Positions 9,690 through 20,706 of a stretch of DNA of 64,000 bases are shown here, one piece after another. The DNA is taken from assembly GCA_963580455.1 (NCBI GenBank), contig OY756972.1, positions 17,251,001-17,315,000 of the forward strand. Reading direction: 5' to 3'. The translations under genes were made by a program, and so were the position numbers. Positions within the stretch are counted from its first letter, which is position 1, and every line of letters begins with the position of its first letter. The DNA comes from Euonymus europaeus. Its lineage: Eukaryota > Streptophyta > Magnoliopsida > Celastrales > Celastraceae. Under the pieces are notes generated by a model. That model had not been told where the DNA came from, did not search any database, and saw only the letters and a list, made by a program, of their open reading frames with translations.

Positions 9690-10690
9690 ATCCTCTAAAT
9701 GAACTCAGATGATTTCTCAAACTTATCCAGAATTCAGAAAATTTCTCAAAACTCACCAAAACCAATCAACAAAGTTTTCAAAATTAAGCAAAAAAATTCA
9801 GATGATTTCATAAAAATATATCAACAAAAAATATAGAATTTTTGAAAGTCAAACAAAAAACAACTAAAAATTCAGAGGATTTCACAAACTCGTCTCAAAT
9901 TTAAAAAATTTCGCAAAATTTACCAAAATAAATCAGAAGAATTTTTGAAATTAAGCAAAAAAAAAATAAAAAATAAAAAATAGAGGATTTCATAAAATAT
10001 ATAATAAAAATTATAAGAATTTTTGAAAATCAAACAAAAAACAACCAAAACTCCAAATCCTAAACCCAAATTCCTAAATCCCAAAATCCTAAATACTAAA
10101 TCATAATCTCTTAAATCTAAAAATCATAAACTATAAACACTAAACTCTAATCTTCTAAACCCTAAACTCTTAAACTTTAAACCTTATAACCAGAAATCCT
10201 CTGAATGTTAACAATTCTAGTTTTAATTTTGCAAAAAAAAATCTTATAAATAATTAAGAAGAATTTACAAAAATAAGAAGAACATCATAAAATTTTACTA
10301 ACTTATATTCCTAAACCCTAAACCTTAAGTCCTAAACCCCAAAATCCTAAATAATAAATTATAATCTCCTAAACCCCAAAACCTTATACCCTAAACTCTA
10401 AACTCTAATATCTTAAACCTGAAAACCCTAAATTTTATACCGTATTATCAGAAATCCTCTAAATTTTCTATAGAAAATTTAGAGGATTTATCAAAATGAA
10501 ACAAAAAAATAACCAAAAATTTAGATGATCAGAGGATTTCTCAAAATTGTCTAGAATTCAGAAGATTTTACAAAACTCATCAAAACAATTCAGAAGAGTT
10601 TTTGAAATTATGAAGAAAAAAAATTAGACGATTTCTTACCCAGAATTCAAAGGATTTTCGCAAAAGTCATCAAAAAGGCTAGAAATTGTC
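9690..10690. repeat. AT-rich array of two interleaved degenerate motifs, one telomere-like
   Basis: One motif, 'GAGGATTTC.CAAA...' followed by 'TTTTTGAAATTAAGCAAAAA', occurs near 9710-9800, 9875-9970 and 10530-10630. Between them (about 10040-10180 and 10300-10440) are irregular variants of 'CCTAAACCC' and 'CCCTAAACTC', resembling the plant telomere unit but without a regular 7-bp period. I see no coding potential. Confidence 0.6.
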
Positions 10691-11499
10691 CTGGTATTTG
10701 GTTTTGTTTGAAATATGAATTGAGTTTTATTATGATATTATTCTCATAAGTTATTGGCTTTGGTTGTTAGTTAACAATGTAATAAAAATATTGACATTTG
10801 TATTGGATAACGTTTTGTTGATGCATAAGTGTTTCATTGTTGATTTCAATAATATAGTGATTCACATATTTTAATGCATATGCATAGGTTACTAAGTCAT
10901 GTAAACTTTGTGCATGTGAGTGCACTTGATTTCCAAGAAAGCAAAATTTTTGGTTGATCGACTCTTCACTTTGATTCACAAAAGTGAAAATATTAGTTTA
11001 TCTGTAGATATAAGACATGATTTTCACCCGACTTTCTAGGATTGTATTTATATTTATTTTATTATAATAATTATTTTCTAAATAAAGAGCAATCATGTAA
11101 TAATAAAAATAAGGATAGGTTTAAATGAGGGGAGGGTAAAATTGTTATTAATTGAGGTTAAAATTTAGAGTTATCCTTATTGAGTTAAGCTTCAAATAAT
11201 TGGGGATGTATTGAGCTACAAACTTTTCAAAAAGACTAAATGGAATATAAAGCTCATATAAAGGACTAATCACCAAATAATCACATATATATATATATTA
11301 ACTTCAGGTATTATAAACTGTCTAGAATAAATTAATTAGGTTACAAGTTGTCGAATATATTTTTAGTTATGTGCCCAAAAAAGACCGATTTTTAAATAAA
11401 TAAAAAATTAGAGAAAAGTAAAAGTAGCCAATGCAACAGTGCTAATATATAATTTCAGCTCTTATTTTTATTTTATTTTTTATTTTTGACAATCTTGAG
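10691..11499. other. AT-rich intergenic DNA, nothing recognised
   Basis: No gene or element could be supported. A short (TA)n run sits near 11286-11300. Confidence 0.5.
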
Positions 11500-11922
11500 T
11501 GTGCATTGATGACCTAGGTAACACAAGAAAGGATTGAATTGTGTGGAGGAAATATTGAACAAGCACACACGTAGAGCGGAGGAGGTTATTCCTATGTATG
11601 AGATGATAGGGTTAAAGAAGCTCCCACCGATATCTGGATAGTTCCAATTGCTCCAATGTCAAGTAGGTTGTTGTTCGAACGACAATTAATGCAAGAGGTT
11701 ATCAAAGGAGGTTAACCAACCAGTGCAACCACACCAAACTTGCATAACTACCTATAAATTTTGATGGGTTATAAATACGTGTATCATTCAGACATTTTGG
11801 TAGAGACTTATTCACTTTGTAATAAAATATCAAACATCCCATGAACGTAGATAAGTTACCGAATCACGTACATATTTATGTACACATTATTATTTTGTAA
11901 TTACCTTCTTTATACATTGTAT

Positions 11923-13174
11923 GGATTAATATCACTTCTCATTATCCAAAGATATGTCATGTTCTATTTTGCAGACCGCAGTTTAAAAAGTTGTATTTTG
12001 CACACCATAATTTGAAAATTGTGTCAGTCTCATCACTCGAGCACCTTTTTACACTACCGGGCACCAAGTTTGCCTTGTGGCAATTTGACCTCACACATGG
12101 AAAATCCACGTGAATAATGGTTGCCACAAGGTATATTTTACAAAATATTAAAATAAATAAATGGATTCAACTTAGTTTCTTTCATATGCACCCTCTTCCC
12201 AATTAAAAAAAAAATACAGCCACCACCCTCCTCCATCTTCCGACCACCATTTGGGACTGATGACCTATCAAATCGAAGATCTCAACCTCGACATAACATT
12301 TTCGACCATCAATCGCCAAGAAAATGAGACGGTTATGCCGAAATCACACCTCAAAACTATATAGCCACTGTGAGGAAAGAGGCCAGATCAGGCCACCTCC
12401 GTCCACGTCCATGTTGACCACTACCATAGAAAGATTTACAGATTGATATCTACATATTTTACCCATTTCTCGGACAAAATAATCACTGGAATTCGGACCC
12501 ATTTGAGAAGGATTGAAATGAAAGAAAAAAAATATTTCTTTCTCTTTAGCTGTTGTCTCTCATCCTCCTTTGCTACCTCCCACCTCTTAAATTATGCACT
12601 GGCTTTTCAAAACTTATTAACTCTTGCCAATTGTGAACTATTTCTCCTCACGCCGTTTCTCACCAAAATCTATCAACTCATCAAAGATCCATCTGTAGGA
12701 GACGTGATTTCATGGAATAAAGGTGGATCAACATTCATATTGTGTCGTTCTGCAAAGTTCGCCGGAGATTTGTTACCCAATGGTGCCAGTGAATGCCAGT
12801 TTTTGACGTCGGTAAAGGCCAAATATTTCGACAGATTTGCAAAACTACAAAGCATAAACTGGAAAGAGAGGCAGTGTTTAATTTATTAACAGTTTTTTAT
12901 CATTTTTTATTATGTTTCATGATTTTTTTTTGCATTTGTTTTATGATTTTTCATTTAAAAAAATTGTAAAACATTTTTCACATGGAAATTAATTTCAAGT
13001 GGATCAATTGAGTGGCGGTCAAACTGCCACATGGTCAATTCTACTGCCTGACAGTGATGAAAACTGCCCGGGTGCACAATTTTGAAATTACTGTGTGCAA
13101 AAAGTAACTTTTAAACTACGGTGTGCAAAATGAAACATGTCATATATTTGGGTGATGAGAATTGATATTAACCC
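11923..13174. mobile_element. Pack-MULE (Mutator-like element with captured gene fragment)
   Basis: Terminal inverted repeats start 'GGATTAATATCAC' on the left and 'GGGTTAATATCAA' (reverse complement) on the right and stay alignable for about 150 bases, including 'ATTTTGCACACC', 'GTTTAAAA' and 'AAAATTGTG'. Flanking 10-mers TACATTGTAT (11913-11922) and TAAATTGTAT (13175-13184) match at 9 of 10 positions, a Mutator-size target duplication. Inside there is no transposase but a piece of a heat-shock transcription factor. The roughly 1.25 kb size is typical of Pack-MULEs. Confidence 0.85.
12650..12784 (+). pseudogene. Heat-shock transcription factor DNA-binding-domain fragment, class B-like
   Basis: About 44 residues, beginning 'PFLTKIYQLIKDPSVGDVIS' and continuing 'WNKGGSTFILCRSAKFAGDL', match the first half of the plant HSF DNA-binding domain (family pattern PFLTKTY.LVDDP..DDVISW, STF.VWRP.EFARDLLP). 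The wording fits class B factors better than class A. The match stops right after 'DLLP'; the recognition helix (family HNNFSSFVRQLN) is missing, so DNA binding is not expected. It lies in a longer open frame (12443-12889) whose flanks are not HSF. The substitutions W to C, P to S and R to G at conserved positions suggest decay after capture. Confidence 0.75.
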
Positions 13175-13215
13175 TAAATTGTATTTTCCTTCATTGTAAA
13201 AATTGCATTGACAAT

Positions 13216-13228
13216 TGGCACCGTTGTC
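13216..13228 (+). other. Primer-binding-site-like sequence of a gypsy element
   Basis: 'TGGCACCGTTGTC' resembles the TGGCGCCGTTG sites used by Tat/Athila-type gypsy elements (tRNA-Asp type), with one change. It lies a few bases after the presumed LTR end. Confidence 0.5.
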
Positions 13229-14399
13229 TGTGGAAAGCAAAGAGTTTTTGCAAAAACGCTATGAAAGTTTGGTGTACCTCACCATGAACGTTAGCTAACA
13301 AAATATAAAAAGTAGGTGCGGAAATTAAAGACGAATACCATAATTATTATTTACCTAGAATTTATGAGCGACTAACCTTTCGAAACAATAACTAACCACA
13401 ACTCCACCAAGAGCACCATTGAATGTCTTCAACGGATCACCGAATAAACAAAACAATATGAAACATAAATAACTCACTCTTGATATACACTCAACATCTC
13501 ACTCTAAGAAGATGGATTACATGAGAAAATAATAAACATAAAGCTATATGTATTTATGCTATGCTTCTGTAAGTCTTTGTGCAATGATGGTGTGTGCCTT
13601 ATATAGGACCCCTAAAAAATCAAGATAAGAATAAATTCTTATTTCTTATCTTCTTTAGAGAAATTCAAGATAAAGAATAAAACTGATAAGAATGTTATAA
13701 TAAAAGCACACTACTACCAAGAGTGTTATAAAATAAGTACACCACTACGAGTTTAACTTATATATTAAACTCAAATACTGGAAGTAACTAGATGAAAAGA
13801 GTTACCCCATCTTAATGATGTTGAGGTCCATAGGAATCAACAGCAAGTGATAGGGAGACAAATACCTTATGAAATAGAATTGGAGGAAGCCATCTTTCAT
13901 GCTGAAGAAGACCTCCAATGAAGGCAAGAGCACTCTAAATCCCTGAAGGGGGATAAGTTTCAAGCCATAAGAGGGAAGGGTAAACTTTTAGTTTGTGTAA
14001 TACAAAGAGTTGTTAAATAAGGCAAGAATTTTAATCCTAAGTGTGTTCAAGAGGGAGCAAGACAATGAGAGTATCGGAAGGTTTCACTTCACAGAAAGAC
14101 GGGTCAAACGATGGAAAAAATAGGATGCGCTTAATCTCCATGAAGCGCAAGATCCAGATTCCTATGATCTAGAAAGATAAGGCACCAAAGCACTTCCCAA
14201 GAAAGTCCAAGGCTTAAGTCGAACAAAGATGTCGCAAAATCCCTATGAAGTGCTTAGAAGAAAGCTGAGCAAACTCTCAAGAAGATGAGCTCTACGCCAT
14301 TTGAATGGGCTCTACATCATGAAGATAATTCTCATCTTTGCCATTTGTAATATATGACAGGAAAAATTATCTTATGACGCACATATTGATTTACTCCCA
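13229..14399. other. Degenerate internal region of a gypsy element, no intact frame
   Basis: It lies between the primer-binding site and the gag fragment on the same strand, so it is probably 5' leader and decayed gag. Individual reading frames are too broken to assign. Confidence 0.4.
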
Positions 14400-14411
14400 T
14401 AAGATGACTCT

Positions 14412-14690
14412 TTGGACATGTTGAGATGTACTATCTGCAAAATGTTCCGATCAAGTCTCGGCACCATCGCAATGAAGTGGTTTCATAAGCTTTCAGTGAA
14501 CTCATTTTCATCTTGGAAGAAGTTTTCATGGATCTTCGTGGCTAGGTTTATAGAAAAAAATAGAGATTGTGCAACTTTGTATATGTTATTTATCTTACAC
14601 TTGAGGAAGGGAGATTCTCTTAGAGCCTACGCATCTAGGTATTCAGCATGGATGACAATAGAGCAGGGCAGGGATGGGTATGCCCTTTCT
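14412..14690 (+). pseudogene. Ty3/gypsy gag fragment
   Basis: The frame reads 'FRSSLGTIAMKWFHKLSVNS', 'SSWKKFSWIFVARFIEKNRD' and 'LRKGDSLRAYASRYSAW'. This is the core of the retrotransposon gag domain (family pattern L.G.A..WF..L...SI.S...L...F...F, GESLR.Y..R). Similarity ends near 14660, where unrelated sequence begins, so the element is truncated on its 3' side. Confidence 0.75.
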
Positions 14691-15086
14691 ATCCCTACTC
14701 CCAACTCATTCCCAAACTCGACCCCGATCATACTACACTCTAGTTCTTAAACTATAATACTATATATCTGTATTATATAACCATACACGAATAACTATAA
14801 TACTATATATACGTATTACACACATACACACACTTATATACAAAAAAGAACTCAAAGGAGTGATTGGCTTAGTGGTAGCCACTCTTTAAGTCATGGAACA
14901 AGTTCCTGCAACCTCAAAATATCTTAAATATGTGTTAATAGCTATATATAATATTACATAATAATTTGAATTTGGTTTGGGGCCGATTATAGCACTACCA
15001 TACCCTACTCGCCCCTGAGTAGTCGCCTGAATTTTGGTTCGGATCCACACGAGTCCAAGAACCCAAGAGAATTTTTTTATCCTCTG
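14691..15086. other. Spacer with CA/TA repeats and a weak SINE-like trace
   Basis: A short CA-rich run lies near 14818-14832. At 14871-14925 'TTGGCTTAGTGGTAGCC' looks like a pol III A box, but the B box candidate ('AAGTTCCTGCAACC') is poor. No gene seen. Confidence 0.35.
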
Positions 15087-18000
15087 TATTCAGATACCTA
15101 TGCAAATATTAAACATTGCCAACGTCACTAGTTTTGATGGAACTAATTTTTCTGATTGGTATGAGCAAGTATAGTTCAATATGAGAGCCTCGACATGTCT
15201 CTTTTTAAGGATGAGTCTGCTGCTCTCATTGATAAGAGTAATGAGGATGACGAGTCATTCATAAATCATGGTCTAGGTCTACAGACTGAGCCTTATGTTC
15301 TTACAAATAACAATTGCCACAAACATTAAAACTTCTTTACCTAAAACACAAAAGGCAAAGGAATATCTTAATAAATGTCAAAGATTGCTTATGTACTGCT
15401 GATAAGTCATTGTTGGATTACTTATGGATAAACTTACAACGATGTATTTTGATGGTACTCGTATCATGAATGGACACATAATTGAGATGACCTATCTCGC
15501 TGTAAAGTTAAGGTTTTTGGGCATGACGATAGATGACTCATTTCTCGTCCAATTTGACATTTTTAGATCAATTACAACACTATTAAAGGTAAGTGGAATG
15601 TAAATGAGATACAAATTATGTTGGTCCAAGAGGAAGAATGATTTAAACATCATAATGGTCATGTGACGCATCTTGTCGTGAAAGGAGCTAGAAAGAAGAC
15701 TGGTAAAGGCATGAAGCACAACCAACCAAATCAGAATGGATCCGAAAAACTCACCCACAAAGAAGGAAAAGAAAAGTGAAAAGTGTCATTTCTAAAAGAA
15801 AATTGGACAATTTCAGAAAGACTGTGTAAAATGTAAAGCATGGTTAGAAAAGAATGGTAAGCAAGCGTTTGGCTTTAGTACGTTTCAAATCACATTTAAT
15901 TAAAGTTTCTTCTAATACTTGGTGGATTGATTATGGATCATTTACTCATGTTTCAAATATAATGTAGCGATACATAAAGCCAAATGAAGTATTTCTTTAT
16001 ATGGGAAATAGACAAAAAATCAAAGTTGAAACCATAGGAATCTTTCGTTTGATTTTGAATTCTGGATTTTGTTTGGATCTATATGATACCTTTTATTTCC
16101 CTTATATTTCCTGTAATTTGATTTCATTGTTCAAACTTATCCTTGATGACTTTTCATTCAATTTCGAAAATAATGGCCTTACTTTATAGAAAAATTCTTC
16201 TATTGTTGGCTTTGGAATTTTGATTAATGGTTTGTACCAAATAAACCTTGAACCTAATTTTTCCCAATCCTTAGTTACCTTGCATCATAACGTTGAAAAC
16301 ATAGCTCATTAAATGAGCAACCATCATTCTTGTGGCATAAAAGACAAGGACATATATCCAAAGAAAGAATGGAAAGAATAGAAAAGGAAGGAATCCTCTC
16401 ACAATTGGATTGGTTAGATTTTTAAGTGTGTTGGACTGTATTAGGGGTAAATAGACCAAAGACACTAGGAAAGAAGCCACAAGAAGTATTCGGCTTCTTC
16501 AGATAATACATATAGACATTTGCAAACCATTTGATGTACCATCTCTCTAAGTAGAGAAAAATATTTCATCACCTTTATAGATGAATTTTCATGTCATTGT
16601 TAACTATATTTATTGCATCATAAATCTAAGTCTGTAAATGTTATAGATATTCACATAACTTTGGTTGATAGACAATTGGGTAAAAAAGTGCAAATTATTA
16701 GATTCGATAAATGTGGTGAATTTTATGGAAAATTCGATGAATCAGGGCAACGCACTGGACCTTTTGCTAAACTCCTAGAATGTTTCGATATTTGCACACA
16801 ATACACTATGCTACATACACCTTGGCAAAAGGATGTAGCCGAAAGGCGTAATCGTACCCTTATGGATATGGTTGGAAGTATGATAAGTAAGACTGATTTA
16901 TCATGATTTTTGTGAATGCATGCTCTTAAAACTGCAGTGTATATTCTAAATAGGGTTCCTAGAAAGGAAGTTCAAAAGACAACTTTTGAATTGTGGAAAT
17001 AATGGAAATCCACATTATCGTATTTACATGTTTGGGGTTGTCTAGCAAAAGCAAAAATATACAATCCACATAAAAAGGAATTGAATCCAAGAACATTATC
17101 ATGTTTTTTATTGGGTATATAGAAAAGTCAAAGGGGTATAAATTTTATTGTCCTAAACATACTATCAAAATTGTTGAAATCGAAAAATGTCAGATTCATT
17201 GAAAATGGCAAAGTCAATAGGAGTGCAGAAGTAAGGAATCTTTCCATTCAAGAAGTCAAAGTACCTATTTCAGTACCTTGACCTCATGAAGATATTGTTG
17301 CTCCAAATGTAGTTGAACCAATCAACAATAATGAGCAACAATTGAATGGACAACAACCCGAAATTCCCATTAATAAGACTATTGTCAATGATGTTGTGAA
17401 TGCAATGCAAAAGGAAGATATAGCATTAAGATGATTCCAAGGAAATATGAGATCATCTATTCCTAATGATTATGTGGTGTATTTACAAGAATCCGACTAT
17501 GATATTGGTCATATGAATGATCCGCTACGTATTCACAAGCTATTACATGCAGTGATTCTGATAAATGGATTGATGCCATGAATGATAACTCTATGACCTC
17601 AAAAAAAAATTGGGAGTTAGTCGAATTGCCTAAAGATAAGAAAATCGTTAGATTTAAATGGGTTTTTAAAACCAAACACAATTCAAAAGGCAATAGCTAA
17701 CGACATAAAGCTAGACTTGCTGCCAAAGTGTTTACTTAAATGTAAGGCATTTATTACAATGAGAACTTTAGTCCCGTTTCAAAGAAGGACTCATTAAGAA
17801 TCATATTAGTACTAATGACTCATTTTGACTTAGAGCTACACTAGATGGATGTGAAAACTGCTTCGTTGAATGAGAGTTTAGAGGGTACAACTAGAAGGAT
17901 TTGTAACTAAAGGAAAAGAATACATGGTTTGTATGCTTAAAAGGTCATTATATGGACTAAAAAAAGCTTCTCGACAATGGTATCTTAAGTTCCATCATAC

Positions 18001-18140
18001 CATTACTTCTTTCGGGTTTAAAGAAAATATTGTTGATCAGTGTATATACTTGAAACTAGTGAGAGTAAGTTTATATTTTTAGATTTGTATGATGATGACT
18101 TATTGATAGCCAACTGATCGATACTTTTTTATCATAAATA
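15087..18140 (+). pseudogene. Decayed Ty1/copia element (gag, integrase, reverse transcriptase remnants)
   Basis: In 5' to 3' order on the plus strand and in shifting frames: a gag start ('NVTSFDGTNFSDWYEQV') near 15120; gag middle ('LAVKLRFLGM') near 15500; an integrase core at 16613-16906 ('RQLGKKVQIIRFDKCGEFYG', 'FAKLLECFDICTQYTMLHTP', 'DVAERRNRTLMDMV'); and reverse transcriptase at about 17560-18100 ('NWELVELPKDKKIVRFKWVF', 'MLKRSLYGLKKASRQWYLKF'). Stops and frameshifts are spread throughout, so it is an old copy. The RNase H and both LTRs were not found. Confidence 0.85.
16613..16906 (+). pseudogene. Copia integrase core segment
   Basis: This is the best-preserved part of the decayed element, 97 codons without a stop. 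It carries the middle of the catalytic core with 'RFDKCGEFYG' (family RSDRGGEYYG, so the catalytic Asp is kept but its context is altered) and 'AERRNRTLMDMV' (family VAERRNRTL, where the catalytic Glu is present). Confidence 0.85.
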
Positions 18141-19348
18141 AAATTCGTAATTCCAATACTGTTGGATTTTACCCAATCGCAAGAGTACATGTCGAAAGAC
18201 AATAAAAGGTCAATGAGATCCACAAAAACTGTAAGAAACAGTAGTGCAAATAATATAACAGTAAAATTATGGTCGAATTAAATATCAATGGATGAAAACT
18301 ATCTTGGGATTGGCGTGCTCAACTACCTCCACCTATGCATATAGATTAATAGAAATTACACAATTTAAAAGTTTAACGATGTCAACTGAAAGGCCTCAGT
18401 CCAACTGTAGTCAATTAGATTTCACTAAACAACTATCTTCATTTTGGTATAGTTGCAAGATCTTTTCTAATCAGAGAAGTCTTGGCTGGTCTATCTTAAG
18501 TATTTCCTTAGACAAGCATACACACTAGAAAATCGACAATCTCACAACGTAGGGCAATTGTCTATTACTCTATCAATTATGTTCAATGTTTCCAAAACGT
18601 AGATCTTACGCAAATTGCTTGTTACTTCGTCAAACACCGGATCATGGTCAGCCGAATATGTTCAACTAACAATTCCTAAAATTATAATGCTGATCAGACA
18701 TGAATAACAATAGAAAATCAACAATAAATTCAGAACACTGAATTAAACTTGGTCTAATCGTCAATCAAATTCATGCGCAAGATTTTCGGTACAAGAACTT
18801 ACCAAACCTAGCTAGAAAATAATTTAGTTACACATAGACATAATAGAAAATATTAAAATACTTAGAACTCACCAGTAATTTTCCTTTTGCAATGTGCACT
18901 TTGTTCATGGAGTAATTTTCCTTGAATTTTCTTTAAAAAATTCAAGGATAATTACATGCTTCTATTATGGTGCTTTAACAAATTCAAAACTCACTAGTAA
19001 TTTTCCGTCCCCCAAGTTACATACTTCTTTTATAAAGCACTATTATTTCCATTATTTGTAAATGGTATATGTCTGTCTTCCTTTTCTTATTTATGCTTTC
19101 TTTTTTTGACAAAGAGAAACCTTGGAATACTCTCTGTTTTAACTAATCAAATGATTTAGAATCCCACATCATATATGTGTTTGTGTGTATGTATATATGT
19201 AGAACTCCTTTTTGGGATCTAAGATTCTCTTGGATCTATACAGTCCATGTCATGTTCTAAAGTCTTTCTTTCTAAATAAACGTTTCTCAGGTTGCACATT
19301 GATTGTGTCTTTTTTTGCTTATATTCTGCATTTTTTTGGATTTATTTT
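18141..19348. other. Intergenic DNA, nothing recognised
   Basis: No coding region, repeat pair or element end could be supported on either strand. Composition is AT-rich and similar to neighbouring element debris. Confidence 0.45.
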
Positions 19349-19353
19349 ATGAG

Positions 19354-19993
19354 TCATGACGTCAAAAAAGTTGCTAGTACCGAGAAGACGATCAGTCAGT
19401 TAGACCTGTAGTCCTGCACGACTACCAAGGGTGAAGACCCTTCCAAAGAGGCGACCGGTCGGGCAGCCGACCAGGGGTGAAGACCCTTCCAAGGAGGAGA
19501 CCAGTCAAGCAGTTGACCAAGGGTGAAGACCCTTCCAAGGAGGCGACCAGTTAGTCAGCCCTGCAATCCTGCATAGTGAGTAAATGTGAGCTAAAAGTCG
19601 CACCAGAGGTTGTCCTCTGGCATTGGTGCTCCAACGCTCAAGTCAGTTCGTATTATAAAATCAGGCAAGCTCAGTGGACTAGAGCTCTCTCTTAGCCAAA
19701 GTTCAAATTGTGATTAGGAAGATAATACCTGACTTTGAGAGCTTTCTATAGGATTCAAAGTCATTATTAGAGTGGGTCCTCTAATTATGGTTGGGGATTG
19801 CTCTTAAATGCTTTACACCTTGGTAGGTCCAGGTGCTTTATTATACAGAGGAGGTCATCTCGGTAGTGCACTGCTGGCCAGCTGCTTACCTGCTCTACCT
19901 ACCGAGATGACTTCTTGGTAGGCAAGGTAGACCTTCTCAGGCACATATAACAAATGGCGAAACTTTATTGGTGGGGTCATTTTTGCAATATCA
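19354..19993 (-). repeat. Left LTR (3' LTR of the minus-strand element)
   Basis: It aligns over its whole length to 29097-29724. It ends AATATCA next to the polypurine tract; its outer end reads TCATGACG where the other copy has TGATGACA, so the terminal TG is mutated. It carries three 44-46 bp tandem units containing 'AGGGTGAAGACCCTTCCAAG'. The TATA-like sequence seen in the right LTR is changed here (CTTTCTATAGG). Confidence 0.9.
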
Positions 19994-20010
19994 GTTGCCC
20001 CCACTCCTTT
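19994..20010 (-). other. Polypurine tract of the Tat-type element
   Basis: Minus strand 'AAAGGAGTGGGGGCAAC' abuts the first TGAT of the left LTR. It fixes the element's orientation as minus. Confidence 0.7.
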
Positions 20011-20572
20011 ATCGAGGCGCCGTCTACGCAGATTGATGAGACGAGTAATTATGTCATGCCATTAATGGGGAGATGAGGGCAATTGTAATGGTGAAAAGTT
20101 AATGGGCCAACAAATGTGTATTGAAATATGTGTTTTGCTGATGTGGCTGTATTGAAATATGTGTTGTGTTTTGTGGATGTGGTTGTATTGAGATATGTAT
20201 TTTGGTGATATGGATGATGATGTGGCCTGACTTTTTGTAATAAAGGTGGGACCCAGCCTTGATTTTGGTTTAAATTGGATGGGGATAGTATGAAGGATAG
20301 GAAAATAGTTAGGTTGGATAATGGTTTTGTATTGGGAGATGTGTTTTGCTGATGTGGCAGTATTATAATATGTGTTATGCTGATTTGATTGTATTGAGAT
20401 TTGTGTTTTTGTGAGATAGATGTGGGACCCATTTTTAAATTTTGATAGGCCATTAGAGTGGCACTATTGTGATTGCCCTGACAGCCCAGACCTTTTGATC
20501 AACGATCCATGTTTGTACGGCTCATTGGCCATCTATTCCTGGCTGTCGATCTGACTGATGGTGGTCTTTTTC

Positions 20573-20580
20573 TATAAAAA
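20573..20580 (+). promoter_or_regulatory. TATA box for the antisense gene inside the Tat-type element
   Basis: 'CTATAAAA' lies about 130 bases before the ATG at 20707 on the plus strand, opposite to the element's own transcription. Confidence 0.5.
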
Positions 20581-20706
20581 GGCCTGAAGGCCTAGTCATT
20601 CCACACGCCTTATGTAATTTGAGAGAACCTACCGAGCAGTCATACATACCGAGCAACAAAACATCCCCAAAAACTTTCATTAACCGAGCATTCATTGAGG
20701 TAAGAC

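Larger units (their letters stand above)
11500..13204 (+). mobile_element. Gypsy-type LTR, interrupted by a Pack-MULE
   Basis: The stretch before 11913 has a promoter-like 'GGTTATAAATACG' at about 11769-11781 and an AATAAA about 50 bases on; after removal of the Pack-MULE it continues at 13175 and runs into a primer-binding-site-like sequence at 13216. A gypsy gag fragment lies downstream on the same strand. The left border near 11500 is only an estimate and no second LTR was found, so the extent is inferred. Confidence 0.4.

Noticed and set aside
12443..12649. The first 70 codons of the frame holding the HSF fragment as part of an HSF protein
   Set aside because: They show no HSF similarity and derive from Pack-MULE interior sequence; only 12650-12784 matches the domain.
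19420..19570. CRISPR-like array of 44-46 bp repeats
   Set aside because: There are only three directly adjoining units without unique spacers, inside both LTRs of a plant retrotransposon.
20049..20453. 134-codon minus-strand frame in the Tat-type element
   Set aside because: It is low-complexity (His, Asn, Thr repeats) from a G/T-rich repeat ('GATGTGG', 'ATATGTGTT') on the plus strand, not a gene.
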